Assembly (NCBI GenBank): GCA_016290335.1
Contig: JAEETM010000044.1
Location: forward strand, 1 to 28,245
DNA length: 28,245 nt
Source: Treponema sp.
GTDB taxonomy: Bacteria > Spirochaetota > Spirochaetia > Treponematales > Treponemataceae
Reading direction: 5' to 3'
In this document: one piece after another, positions 20,286-28,245 of the stretch
How positions within the stretch are numbered: position 1 is the first letter of the stretch
Layout of the letters: the number at the start of each line of letters is the position of its first letter
Notes under the pieces: model-generated
Databases searched by the model: none
Told to the model about the DNA's origin: nothing
What the model saw: the letters and a program-made list of their open reading frames with translations, nothing else
Position numbers and translations under genes: made by a program

Positions 20286-21185
20286 ATGAAAAAAAATGTA
20301 TTATTATTCTCGGCGCTGATTTTATTGGGAGTTTTTTTCACATCTTGTGCTTTTATTCATAAAAGAACTGAAGTAACTTATAATTATCTTGATGTGAAGG
20401 GAAATCCAGATGTTTTTATAGATTATATTCATGAACCTTTACCAGTTGATTACACAATCGATTATAAGGGTGAGAAACGTATTGGTGAAAAGCTTTTTAC
20501 AGGCTGGCAGGATGAATCTGGAAATATTTATAAGAATGGTGACACAATCACTTTAAAAGATAATTTTGTTTTGACTGCTGTTTATGCAGATGCTGTTTCA
20601 ATTCTTTATGAAGTAACATGTGTTACGGAAGAAGCTAGTATTGGTTGCTGGCACACTGATTATGCTGTTAAGGGAAGTTCATATACTGTTCCATCGACAG
20701 AATCTATAAATGCGATTCTCGATGTAAGCGGTTTGTCATGGGAAAACTTTGAAGGATGGTTATGCATAACTCCAGATGGAGTAAATTTTTATAAGCCTCA
20801 GGAACACTTTACTATTAATGAAAATGTATTATTAAACGCAGTTTATTCAAATTACTGTTCAGCATATTTTGTTGTTGTTCATGATCATAAGCTTCCATTT
20901 GGAAATAGACCAAATGAATTTGGTGCGTTAAATCAATCTGTAGATTCAACATGGGAATCAGGCGATTACACAATATTTAATCCGGAAGCAGAAATAAAAG
21001 CTTCTAATAATTTTAAATGGGCAATATATGTATATGATCCGGAAACTTCAGAATGTGAACAGAAGGCAACAATGGGGCTGGAAGATGATTTTGTCCAGGC
21101 TCTTGGTGGCAGTTCTGCCATAAAACCAGGTTCCACTATAGTAATACTCCCGGACAGCAACTCCTCTGTTGACATTATCCTTTAA
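20286..21185 (+). CDS. Lipoprotein with Listeria-Bacteroides-type (Flg_new) repeats
   Basis: A 299-residue lipoprotein: signal peptide with lipobox VFFTSC (Cys at about 21), then two beta-rich repeats. The first is about residues 32-93, ending 'FTGWQDESGNIYKNGDTITLKDNFVLTAVY'. The second is about 105-190, ending 'FEGWLCITPDGVNFYK' and then 'INENVLLNAVY'. The W-x-D/G...NG/P...TI...L.AVY pattern is that of Flg_new repeats, found in many surface proteins and usually of adhesive or structural use. The last 110 residues are unrecognised. AAGGGA lies 8 nt before the ATG. It sits between the attR scar and the rimP operon; its 3' end contains that operon's predicted -35. Confidence 0.8.
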   Translation: MKKNVLLFSALILLGVFFTSCAFIHKRTEVTYNYLDVKGNPDVFIDYIHEPLPVDYTIDYKGEKRIGEKLFTGWQDESGNIYKNGDTITLKDNFVLTAVYADAVSILYEVTCVTEEASIGCWHTDYAVKGSSYTVPSTESINAILDVSGLSWENFEGWLCITPDGVNFYKPQEHFTINENVLLNAVYSNYCSAYFVVVHDHKLPFGNRPNEFGALNQSVDSTWESGDYTIFNPEAEIKASNNFKWAIYVYDPETSECEQKATMGLEDDFVQALGGSSAIKPGSTIVILPDSNSSVDIIL

Positions 21186-21197
21186 AAAATATATATT
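21169..21197 (+). promoter_or_regulatory. Strong predicted promoter of the rimP-nusA-infB operon
   Basis: Perfect TTGACA (21169-21174), exactly 17 nt, TATATT (21192-21197). The -35 is inside the last codons of the lipoprotein gene. Predicted start about 21204 gives a 76-nt leader containing an intrinsic terminator. Confidence 0.65.
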
Positions 21198-21227
21198 AAA
21201 GATACATTTTATATATTTATATATTAA

Positions 21228-21258
21228 ATGGATTCGGGCTACCGAGTCCATTTTTTTT
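21228..21258 (+). terminator. Intrinsic terminator in the rimP leader (possible attenuator)
   Basis: ATGGATTCGG-GCTA-CCGAGTCCAT, ten pairs with one G-U, followed by eight Ts. It lies between the predicted promoter and the rimP ATG (21280), so it either ends lipoprotein transcripts or attenuates the operon. Confidence 0.9.
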
Positions 21259-21279
21259 AGGAAAAACTGTCAGGAAAGC

Positions 21280-21750
21280 ATGGATTTTATTTCTTACAAA
21301 AAAATTAAGTATTATGAGGACTGCGCTCCTCTGGTAGAAGGCCTGGGATTCGTCCTGGTCGATTTAAAAATCATTCCTACTAAAACCGTAACCAAAATAA
21401 CAGCCATAATAGCATCAAAAGACCCTGCACAGAATATTGGTGTGAATGATTGTGCAAAGGTTCACAGAGCACTTCTTACAAGGCTGGAAGCTCTTCTTGG
21501 TACAGAAGAAACAACTATGGAGCTTACATCACCAGGAATCGAACACAACATAAAAAATGCGGCTGAGTTCACTATTTTTACTGGTCGCGATATAAGGATT
21601 TGGGATAAGACTGTGAATGATTGGGTTCACGGAAAAATATACAGTGCCGACGAAAAGTCAGTTACACTGGAACAAACTGATGGAACTCGTGCAACTTATT
21701 TGTATGAGAACATAGCAAAAGCAAAATTTATATATAATCTGGAGGCTTAA
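21280..21750 (+). CDS. rimP: Ribosome maturation factor RimP
   Basis: A 156-residue cytoplasmic protein with the RimP two-domain layout: N-terminal alpha/beta domain with 'LVEGLGFVLVDLKI' and 'VHRALLTRLEALLG', the conserved 'ELTSPGIEHNIKNAAEFTIFTGRDI', and a C-terminal SH3-like barrel ('GKIYSADEKSVTLEQTDG'). RimP helps 30S subunit assembly. ATG at 21280 has AGGAA upstream; the longer frame from 21169 runs through the terminator. It is the first gene of the classic rimP-nusA-infB operon and ends 1 nt before the nusA ATG. Confidence 0.93.
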   Translation: MDFISYKKIKYYEDCAPLVEGLGFVLVDLKIIPTKTVTKITAIIASKDPAQNIGVNDCAKVHRALLTRLEALLGTEETTMELTSPGIEHNIKNAAEFTIFTGRDIRIWDKTVNDWVHGKIYSADEKSVTLEQTDGTRATYLYENIAKAKFIYNLEA

Positions 21751-21751
21751 A

Positions 21752-23242
21752 ATGTCAGAAATGGCAGATGCTATCCGCCAGCTGATTCAGGAAAAAGGTT
21801 ATTCTGAAGATTCAGTAAGGCAGACAATTGAAAGAGCTCTTAAGGCTGCTTACAAACGTACTTATGGAACAGATGAGAATGCAATCGTAAAAATCAACGA
21901 TGATATGTCTGATGTTTCGATTTATTCTAGAAAAGTTGTTGTTGATGGTGTTTATGATCCTGTAAGAGAAATAGAACTTGATGAAGCAAAAGAACAATAC
22001 AGTGATGAACTTGAAGAAGGTGATGAAATTGATATTCTTGTAGACCCAAAAACTTTTGATTTATCTGCTGTATCTACCGGAAAGCAGACTGTTCATCAGG
22101 GCTTGAACGAAACTTTTAAGACTTCCTTGATGAATGAATATAAAGATAAGATTGGTGAAATCATCATCGGCTACTATCAGCGCGAAAGAAACGGTAACAT
22201 TTATGTAGATTTGGGAAATGCCGGAAAAATCGAAGGTATACTTCCTGTAAAATATCAGTCAAAGCTTGAGTATTACGAAAAGAATGACCGAATCAAGGCT
22301 CTTATTGTAGATGTAAGACCTACTTCTTCAGGTATTCAGCTTGTACTTTCAAGAAGCGACCCTAAACTTGTAAGCTCAATTCTTGAAAAAGAAGTTCCTG
22401 AAATTGCAGACGGCACAGTAGAAATCATTAAGATTGTACGCGATGCAGGTTACAGAACAAAGATAGCAGTATATTCAAAACGCGAAGAAGTTGATGCTGT
22501 TGGTGCTTGTGTCGGACTTAAAGGCGTTCGTATTCAGAACGTTATCCGTGAACTTTTGAATGAAAAGATTGATGTTCTTCCTTGGGATCCGGATCCTTGC
22601 ACCTTTATTAAGAATGCTCTTTCTCCGGCACAGGTTAATCGTGTATTGATTACTGATGCAGATAAGAAAACAGCACTTGCAATCGTAGAGGAATCTCAGT
22701 TCTCTCTTGCAATTGGTAGAATGGGACAGAACGTACGTCTTGCAAACAGACTTTGTGACTGGAATATAGATGTTAAGACTGTAGAACAGGCTGCAGAAAT
22801 CGATCTTTCTTCATTCACTACAGTTCAGAATGCCCAGGCTCTCTTCAATGATGAAGAAGCAGATAATGAAATAATGACTATAGCAGATCTCCCAGGTATT
22901 GATGAACGTATCGCAGACCTGCTTAAAGAAAATGGAATTGATACTATTGAAAGCTTCCTTGATGCTTATGATAACGGAACAATTGCTATTGAAGGTGTTT
23001 CACAGGAAGCTCTTGATAAGGTAAATGAATTAATCAATGAGAATGTCGAAATCGTTGAGGAAGAAGCTGATGAACAGCAGGAAGAAGTTGAAAAAACTGC
23101 CGAAGAAGAAACAGCCGAATCTGGAAACGAAGAAGATGATGAGGAATATTACTGTCCTGAGTGTGGACACAGAATTACTCTTGATATGACTCGTTGTCCA
23201 AATTGCGGCGTTGAATTCGAATTTGAAGAAGGAGAAGAATAG
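21752..23242 (+). CDS. nusA: Transcription factor NusA with extra C-terminal zinc ribbon
   Basis: A 496-residue protein binding RNA polymerase and nascent RNA to modulate pausing, termination and antitermination. It has an N-terminal domain (1-125), S1 ('GEIIIGYYQRERNGNIYVDLG', about 130-200), KH1 and KH2 ('GACVGLKGVRIQNVI' and 'GRMGQNVRLANRL', about 235-345), and a helix-hairpin-helix unit (about 378-430, 'IADLPGIDERIADLLKENGIDT'). Then come an acidic stretch and Cys468-x2-Cys471-x10-Cys482-x2-Cys485. The last is a zinc ribbon not present in Escherichia coli NusA. All core domains are intact. The gene is coupled to rimP (1-nt gap) and followed 8 nt later by infB. Confidence 0.96.
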   Translation: MSEMADAIRQLIQEKGYSEDSVRQTIERALKAAYKRTYGTDENAIVKINDDMSDVSIYSRKVVVDGVYDPVREIELDEAKEQYSDELEEGDEIDILVDPKTFDLSAVSTGKQTVHQGLNETFKTSLMNEYKDKIGEIIIGYYQRERNGNIYVDLGNAGKIEGILPVKYQSKLEYYEKNDRIKALIVDVRPTSSGIQLVLSRSDPKLVSSILEKEVPEIADGTVEIIKIVRDAGYRTKIAVYSKREEVDAVGACVGLKGVRIQNVIRELLNEKIDVLPWDPDPCTFIKNALSPAQVNRVLITDADKKTALAIVEESQFSLAIGRMGQNVRLANRLCDWNIDVKTVEQAAEIDLSSFTTVQNAQALFNDEEADNEIMTIADLPGIDERIADLLKENGIDTIESFLDAYDNGTIAIEGVSQEALDKVNELINENVEIVEEEADEQQEEVEKTAEEETAESGNEEDDEEYYCPECGHRITLDMTRCPNCGVEFEFEEGEE

Positions 23243-23250
23243 GATTTTTT

Positions 23251-25926
23251 ATGGCCGAAGAATCAAATAATAAACCTGGATTTGTAGTTCACAAGAAACA
23301 GCAGGATAATAATTCTACACCGGCAGCAGCTCCTGCAGAAAAGAAGCGTGTTGTTGTTGTTAAGAAAAAGCCGACTCAGACTCCGAACAATGCAAATCCA
23401 ACCCAGAAGGTAACTCCTGAACAGCCAAAAAAAGATGTTCATGTGGTTGTAAAAAAAGCAGAATCTCAAACAGCCGAAAAAAAGGAAAATAAAGAAGGTA
23501 CTTCTAAGGCTCCTCAGACTTCTCAGAGTGCAGCTCCTAGAACTGACGCAGCTGCAAAAACTGAGCAGAAGGTAAGAACCTTTGAGCTGAATCCTTCAAG
23601 GCCTAATGTAAAAGCTGGAAACCTTTCTGATAAGGGCAGACAGAATAACAACCGTAATGGTGGTTTTGCTTCCCGTGGAAATCAGAATGGCCGTTCCTTT
23701 AATAAAGATGGAAGTGGAAGCAGTTTTACCGGCGCACAGGCTAGACAGGGATACCAGAACCGCGAAAAAGATGCAAATGGTTCTAACCGTCAGGGCGGAT
23801 TCAACCGTCAGGGTGGTAACTTCCAGAACAGACAGGGTGGAAACTTCCAGAACCGACAGAATAACGGAAATAATCCAAGATTTAATAATCAGAATGGAAA
23901 TGGAGCCGGCGGTTTTAGAGGTCCAAGACCTGGAATGGGTGGTGCTGGTGCTGTTCCTCCAATTGATCAGAATAAAGGACCTGCAAAAAAGGCTTTCAAA
24001 GGCAAAAAGCAGATTTATAACCGTAAAGATGAAGAGCAGTACGATGACAAGCTGTTTGAAACAAAGAAGAAGGTTGAAACTCCGGTAAATGCTGTACCAA
24101 AATCAATTGATATTATGGAGTCAATTTCTGTTGCTGATCTTGCAAAGAAAATGAACCTTAAAGCTTCTGAAATTATTTCAAAGCTTTTCACAAGCTACGG
24201 TCAGATGGTAACAATCAACCAGACAATTGATCATGAAACAGCAGAGCTTCTTGCTTCTGAATATGGCTGCGAAGTTCATCTTATAAGCCTTTATGAAGAA
24301 ACTGTAATTGAACGTGAACAGGATAAGGAAGAAGATCTTGAACCAAGACCACCAGTTGTAACAGTAATGGGACACGTAGACCACGGTAAGACAAAAACAC
24401 TTGATGCAATCCGTCACTCAAATGTTGCAGCTGGAGAAGCCGGTGGTATTACACAGTCAATTGGTGCTTATTCTGTAACAACTCCAAAAGGAAAAATTAC
24501 CTTCCTTGATACACCAGGTCATGAAGCATTTACAATGATGCGTGCCCGTGGTGCTCAGGTAACAGATATCGTAGTACTTGTAGTTGCCGCTGATGACGGC
24601 GTTATGCCTCAGACACTTGAAGCTATAAGCCACGCAAAGGATGCCAAGGTTCCAATCATCGTTGCAGTAAACAAGGTTGATAAACCGGAAGCTAATCCTG
24701 ACCGTGTAAAAACACAGCTTTCTGAGCTTGGCCTTGCACCGGAAGAATGGGGTGGAGATACACAGTACGTTCATATTTCAGCTTTAAGAAAAGAAGGTAT
24801 TGATGATTTGCTTGAAGCTATTCTGCTCCAGGCAGAAATGCTTGAATTAAAGGCAAACTACCATTGCCGTGCAGAAGGAAAGATTCTTGAATCCCGCATT
24901 GATCAGGGACGTGGTGTAGTTTCTTCTGTAGTAATCCAGCGCGGAACCTTAAAGCAGGGTGACCCGTTCGTTGCAGGAATCTATGCCGGCCGTGTTCGAG
25001 CAATTTTTGATGACCGTGGTAACCGTATTCAGGAAGCCGGACCTTCAACACCTGTTGAAGTACTTGGTATGGAAGAAATGCCGAATGCCGGTGATCCTTT
25101 CCAGGTAACAGAATCAGAACGCGAAGCAAAAGATATTTCTGCTAAACGACAGGAACTTAAACGTGTAGAAAAAGCTAAGAGTGTTAAAAAGACAACAATC
25201 GATTCGCTTTATAAAGATATTGCCGACAGTGAAGTTAATGAACTTAAGGTTATTATCAAGGCTGACTTGCAGGGTTCTGCCGAAGCACTCAAACAGTCTC
25301 TGGAAAAGCTTTCTACACGCGAAATCAGACTTTCTGTTATTCACTCAAGTGCGGGTGCAATCAACGAATCAGATGTAACACTTGCTGCAGCTGACTCAAA
25401 TGCAATCATCATCGCCTTTAATGTACGACCTACACCTAAAGCAAAGGCACTTGCCGAGCAGGAGCAGGTTGAAATCAGAAAATATAATATCATCTATAAG
25501 TGTGTTGAAGAGATTCAGGCCGCTATGGAAGGTATGCTTCAGCCGGATACAAAAGAAGAAGTTATCGGTCAGGTGGAAGTTCGCGATACATTCAAGGTAC
25601 CAAAGATCGGTGTTATTGCCGGTTGTGCGGTTATGGAAGGTGTTGTACGAAGAACTTCAAGCGTAAACCTTATCCGCGACGGTATTGTAAAATACACAGG
25701 AAAGATTTCTTCCCTCAAGCGCTTCAAGGATGATGCAAAAGAAGTTTCTGTTGGATTTGAATGCGGTATCGGTCTTGATAACTGGCAGGATATTCAGGTT
25801 GGCGATAAGTTCGAGATTTTCGAAATTGTTGAAGTTGCAAAGCATCTTGGTAAATCAATTGCCGAAGAAGAAGCTGAAGCTGCAAAACGCAATGTTACAG
25901 CTGCAGGTTCAGAAGGAGCTAAATAG
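23251..25926 (+). CDS. infB: Translation initiation factor IF-2
   Basis: An 891-residue GTPase that places initiator tRNA on the 30S subunit. The N-terminal 280 residues are low complexity: Lys/Val/Pro-rich, then Asn/Gly/Gln/Arg-rich with repeats such as [11 protein letters not shown]. The IF2_N-like domain (about 293-345, '[21 protein letters not shown]') follows, then the G domain with G1 GHVDHGKT (374-381), DTPGHEAF (about 420) and NKVD (about 475), and domains II-IV to the end. All GTPase motifs are present. Its stop shares one base with the GTG of rbfA, indicating translational coupling. Confidence 0.97.
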   Translation: MAEESNNKPGFVVHKKQQDNNSTPAAAPAEKKRVVVVKKKPTQTPNNANPTQKVTPEQPKKDVHVVVKKAESQTAEKKENKEGTSKAPQTSQSAAPRTDAAAKTEQKVRTFELNPSRPNVKAGNLSDKGRQNNNRNGGFASRGNQNGRSFNKDGSGSSFTGAQARQGYQNREKDANGSNRQGGFNRQGGNFQNRQGGNFQNRQNNGNNPRFNNQNGNGAGGFRGPRPGMGGAGAVPPIDQNKGPAKKAFKGKKQIYNRKDEEQYDDKLFETKKKVETPVNAVPKSIDIMESISVADLAKKMNLKASEIISKLFTSYGQMVTINQTIDHETAELLASEYGCEVHLISLYEETVIEREQDKEEDLEPRPPVVTVMGHVDHGKTKTLDAIRHSNVAAGEAGGITQSIGAYSVTTPKGKITFLDTPGHEAFTMMRARGAQVTDIVVLVVAADDGVMPQTLEAISHAKDAKVPIIVAVNKVDKPEANPDRVKTQLSELGLAPEEWGGDTQYVHISALRKEGIDDLLEAILLQAEMLELKANYHCRAEGKILESRIDQGRGVVSSVVIQRGTLKQGDPFVAGIYAGRVRAIFDDRGNRIQEAGPSTPVEVLGMEEMPNAGDPFQVTESEREAKDISAKRQELKRVEKAKSVKKTTIDSLYKDIADSEVNELKVIIKADLQGSAEALKQSLEKLSTREIRLSVIHSSAGAINESDVTLAAADSNAIIIAFNVRPTPKAKALAEQEQVEIRKYNIIYKCVEEIQAAMEGMLQPDTKEEVIGQVEVRDTFKVPKIGVIAGCAVMEGVVRRTSSVNLIRDGIVKYTGKISSLKRFKDDAKEVSVGFECGIGLDNWQDIQVGDKFEIFEIVEVAKHLGKSIAEEEAEAAKRNVTAAGSEGAK

Positions 25927-26315
25927 TGGGACAGTACAGGATTCAGAGACTCAACGATCAGCTGCGTGATGAAATCTCCCAGCTGATTATGAGGGGTGAA
26001 GTAAAAGATCCTCGTGTAAATACCTTCCTCAGCGTTAATCGGGTGGAAGTTACGAATGATTTGTCCTATGCAAAAGCTTACGTTTCCACCTTTCTTACTG
26101 ATAATCAGTTAAGAGTAGGGGTGGACGGGCTTAATGCTGCTGCCGGTTTTATTCAGAGAGAAATTGCAAAAAAACTCAGAATACGCCAGTTTCCAAAGCT
26201 TCAGTTTGTAGTTGATTCAGGTATGAAAAAAGGCTTTGAAATGGTACAAAAGCTTAATGAGCTTGAAAAACAAAGCGAACTGAACGAACAGAATCAGCCT
26301 GAGTCAAAAGAATAA
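25926..26315 (+). CDS. rbfA: Ribosome-binding factor RbfA
   Basis: A 129-residue KH-fold protein needed for 16S rRNA 5' end maturation and cold adaptation. The family features 'RIQRLNDQLRDEISQLIMRGEVKDPRV', 'LSYAKAYVSTFL' and 'GFIQREIAKKLRIRQFPKLQFVVDSGMKKGFEM' are all present; in many homologues the last segment carries 'P.L.F..D.S'. The start is GTG at 25926, overlapping the infB stop by one base; no separate strong ribosome binding site is seen. It is followed by truB with a TAATG stop-start overlap. Confidence 0.94.
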   Translation: MGQYRIQRLNDQLRDEISQLIMRGEVKDPRVNTFLSVNRVEVTNDLSYAKAYVSTFLTDNQLRVGVDGLNAAAGFIQREIAKKLRIRQFPKLQFVVDSGMKKGFEMVQKLNELEKQSELNEQNQPESKE

Positions 26316-27364
26316 TGGACGGCATTGTTCTGCTGGCAAAACAGCCCGGTCTTACATCTTTTTCATCTCTTTTTAACGTAAAAAAAGCATTAAAAACAAC
26401 CAAAGTTGGTCACACAGGAACCCTTGACAGTTTTGCTCAGGGGCTTCTTGTTGTATGCACCGGTCGTCTCACGAGGCTTGCCGGAAACATCACTGAGTTT
26501 GATAAAGAATACAAAGCCGTCATTTCTTTTGGCAGCGAAACAGATACACTTGAATATACAGGTAACATTATAAAAGAAACTGCTTTGCCAACCGAGCAGG
26601 CTTTAATTTCCGCTGTTGAAAGCTTTGTTGGTCCACAGCAGCAGGTTCCGCCTCAATTCAGTGCACTCCATGTAAACGGAAAACGTGCAAGTGATATTGC
26701 AAGAAAAGGTGGAGAAATCAGCCTGCCGCCTCGTCCCATAACAGTTTACAAGGCAGAAATTACAGAGCTTGAAAAAAACGCTCAGGGCCTTGTAGAAAGC
26801 TGCATGATTACTTTCCGTGTTTCAAAAGGAACTTATATCCGTTCTCTTGCCCGTGATATTGCAGATAAATGCGGCAGTTCAGGGCATCTTATAGGACTTT
26901 ACAGAACACGAGTTGGAAACTTTTGCATAGAAGATGCTTCAGGTTTTTCTCTTCTTTCTGATTTTACAATTTCTGCGTGCAAAAAAGCAGTTGAAAGCTG
27001 GAAAAAAACTGCAAGAGCTGATGAAAAATCGCCAGAAAATGCTGGAAAAACTGCAGACCAAAAAAAACTTTATAACGAACAAAACCAGCTTATACAACAG
27101 GAGATTCCGGCAAAAATACAATCTTTTAATGAAGAAACAGCCCGTTTGTGCGGTTTTTATCCCCTTCATTTAGCTGACGAAGCAGCAGAAACTGCCTTTA
27201 GAAACGGTAAGCCCATTTTAAAAAGCTGGTTTATCGAGCATATTGATGATTTAGAAGAAGATTTGTTTGCAGTCTTTTCAAATAATAATGATTTTTGCGG
27301 ACTTATAGAAAAAAAGGACAAAAAACACTTTTCCTACAGGTTTGTACTGGCTTTCAGCCGATAA
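26315..27364 (+). CDS. truB: tRNA pseudouridine-55 synthase TruB
   Basis: A 349-residue enzyme making pseudouridine at tRNA position 55. The catalytic Asp is residue 38 in 'KVGHTGTLDSFAQGLLVV'; 'FVGPQQQVPPQFSALHVNGKRA' and 'VSKGTYIRSLARDIA' are further TruB hallmarks. The family's usual opening KPxGxTS reads KQPGLTS here. The C-terminal 120 residues are longer than the Escherichia coli type and contain a Lys/Glu/Gln-rich insert (about 225-270) with a PUA-like remainder possible. Its ATG overlaps the rbfA stop. It is the last gene of the operon; no terminator follows clearly. Confidence 0.94.
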   Translation: MDGIVLLAKQPGLTSFSSLFNVKKALKTTKVGHTGTLDSFAQGLLVVCTGRLTRLAGNITEFDKEYKAVISFGSETDTLEYTGNIIKETALPTEQALISAVESFVGPQQQVPPQFSALHVNGKRASDIARKGGEISLPPRPITVYKAEITELEKNAQGLVESCMITFRVSKGTYIRSLARDIADKCGSSGHLIGLYRTRVGNFCIEDASGFSLLSDFTISACKKAVESWKKTARADEKSPENAGKTADQKKLYNEQNQLIQQEIPAKIQSFNEETARLCGFYPLHLADEAAETAFRNGKPILKSWFIEHIDDLEEDLFAVFSNNNDFCGLIEKKDKKHFSYRFVLAFSR

Positions 27365-27393
27365 TATAATTAGTTTGTGTAATTTTTTTTATG

Positions 27394-27422
27394 CTGACTG
27401 ATTTTTCTTTTTATGGTAATAT
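27394..27422 (+). promoter_or_regulatory. Extended -10 promoter of the 27430 lipoprotein gene, leaderless layout
   Basis: CTGACT (27394-27399), 17 nt, TAATAT (27417-27422) preceded by TGG, an extended -10. The ATG is 7 nt after the -10 and no Shine-Dalgarno is present. Confidence 0.55.
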
Positions 27423-27429
27423 TATTGCA

Positions 27430-28077
27430 ATGAAAAAGATAAAATTATTTTCATCATTATTTTTACTCACAGCATTATTTTTCTCCTGCTCAAACGCTTC
27501 TACATCAAAGATAATTACAAGCGATGGAAATAATTTGCGCGAAGCTATTCAGAATAAAGAAAGCTCTGTAAACTGGACAAAACCTTTGGAAGAAAACCGT
27601 CTTTCTGAGCCAATCGATAAAAATGATAAGCTTACAGGCTCAGTCAAAGTTAATCCCGAAATCATGATGGTTTTAAAAAGTGATTTTCCACCGGTTTATC
27701 CATACATCGAAAACTTTGAAAGCCTTGATACAAGAGATATGCTCCCTGTATGGAATGGAATTATAAAAAAACTTTTTGAAGTACTTAATACCGATTTGAA
27801 TAAGCTCCCTGAAAATATGATTGATAACAAATACATTTTCAATTATGTTTTCTTTATTTACGACCTAAAAACTGAATGGAAAGAAAAGTTTAAAGAAGAG
27901 TATAAAACAGAAAAAGCCTTTTCAAGCTACATAATCGGTAAACCTTTTATTTCAGATGATATTGTTCAAATACCGGTAAGATTAGCTGCCGAAAAGGGTA
28001 CAGTAAGCCTTATGGTATATATCCGGAATGATGGAAAATATCTTATCAATCAGATTGAAATAAAACGGTGGGATTAA
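27430..28077 (+). CDS. Lipoprotein of unknown function
   Basis: A 215-residue lipoprotein: signal peptide MKKIKLFSSLFLLTALFFSC with the lipidated Cys at 20, followed by Ser/Asn-rich linker and a mixed alpha/beta domain containing 'SDFPPVYPYIENFESLDTRDMLPVWNGIIKKLFEVL' with conserved-looking Trp residues, ending in a strand pair 'VSLMVYIRNDGKYLINQIEI'. I do not recognise the family; the globular part may be an envelope binding domain. The start at 27430 is chosen because it begins the signal peptide; the longer frame from 27391 overlaps the promoter. The next gene starts 2 nt downstream, so they share a transcript. Confidence 0.72.
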   Translation: MKKIKLFSSLFLLTALFFSCSNASTSKIITSDGNNLREAIQNKESSVNWTKPLEENRLSEPIDKNDKLTGSVKVNPEIMMVLKSDFPPVYPYIENFESLDTRDMLPVWNGIIKKLFEVLNTDLNKLPENMIDNKYIFNYVFFIYDLKTEWKEKFKEEYKTEKAFSSYIIGKPFISDDIVQIPVRLAAEKGTVSLMVYIRNDGKYLINQIEIKRWD

Positions 28078-28079
28078 CT

Positions 28080-28245
28080 ATGGAAAATGAGAATCTGACA
28101 GGAATTGAAAGAGAGCTTGTTCTTCAATATTTAATTGACGGAAACATTCCCGTAACACTTACTCCTATTGATGAAAATGCAGAAACATATAAAATACATT
28201 CTTTTACTTCGCAAGTTTTCCCTGTTGCATTAAAGCCTGAGCATC
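28080..28245 (+). CDS. 5' end of a truncated gene, unknown (possibly PilZ-like)
   Basis: ATG at 28080, 2 nt after the previous stop, opens a frame of 55 codons that runs off the window: 'MENENLTGIERELVLQYLI' then 'DGNIPVTLTPIDENAETYKIH'. The 'ERELVLQYLIDGNIPVTL' opening resembles the N-terminal part of spirochaetal PilZ-domain proteins as far as I can recall, but the diagnostic PilZ motif would lie outside the window. Co-transcription with the upstream lipoprotein is likely. Confidence 0.55.
   Translation, partial: MENENLTGIERELVLQYLIDGNIPVTLTPIDENAETYKIHSFTSQVFPVALKPEH

Overview
This window looks like a chromosome segment of a Treponema-like spirochaete. That is an inference from the AT-rich genes, several lipoproteins with a Cys lipobox, an HTH-PtsN fusion, a bactofilin and the overall gene style; no rRNA is present to prove it. 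The window is mostly vertical housekeeping DNA interrupted by one integrated mobile element of about 10.3 kb.

Left chromosomal part (1-9837): a phosphohexomutase running off the left edge, an orphan MetQ/NlpA-type methionine-binding lipoprotein, a two-gene unit (exported beta-propeller-like protein and catalytically dead LytM/M23-like protein), an HTH-EIIA(Ntr) regulator, an exported transglutaminase-like protein, an RluA-type pseudouridine synthase, a bactofilin, an exported TPR protein, the tRNA methylthiotransferase MtaB, and a tRNA-Pro(UGG) gene.

Mobile element (9795-20130): an integrative and probably mobilizable element sits in the 3' half of tRNA-Pro. It is bounded by a 45-bp direct repeat (44/45 identical). 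The same paired 'arm' motif also lies just inside both ends. Reading inward from the left come a tyrosine integrase, a HigB/HigA-type toxin-antitoxin pair with a palindromic operator, and a fused protein with its own consensus promoter and terminator. Next are remnants of a larger conjugative element (a two-TM transfer-like protein and a frameshifted metallopeptidase fragment), a compact terminator-ended RNA-like structure, and a hairpin-rich noncoding block resembling an oriT. A long leftward operon then runs from a divergent promoter at about 19.25 kb: an HTH/excisionase-like gene, a small gene, a phage-type replication initiator, a ParB-like protein and a MobV relaxase. Opposite it is a two-domain CI-like repressor that appears to be leaderless. 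There are no capsid, tail or lysis genes and no type IV secretion genes, so it is best described as an integrative mobilizable element (IME) with a phage-like switch and its own replication module.

The most striking signal is in the replication initiator. It is split by an A9 run containing the classical -1 slippery heptamer A AAA AAC, followed at once by TGA, with a GAGG Shine-Dalgarno-like motif 10 nt upstream, the same layout as dnaX. The second half has no ribosome binding site, and its reading frame is open back through the slip site. The linker just downstream is encoded by 33-bp tandem repeats that could double as origin iterons.

Right chromosomal part (20131-28245): the tRNA's original terminator, a degenerate extra copy of the tRNA 3' end, an exported lipoprotein with Listeria-Bacteroides-type repeats, the rimP-nusA-infB-rbfA-truB translation/transcription operon, a lipoprotein and a truncated gene at the edge. 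A consensus promoter followed by an intrinsic terminator precedes rimP, which suggests attenuation. NusA carries an added C-terminal zinc ribbon.

Several genes lacking a Shine-Dalgarno sequence (positions 1380, 4314, 6423, 7112, 19348, 27430) have a plausible -10 box about 6-10 nt before the ATG. This suggests leaderless or near-leaderless mRNAs are common here.
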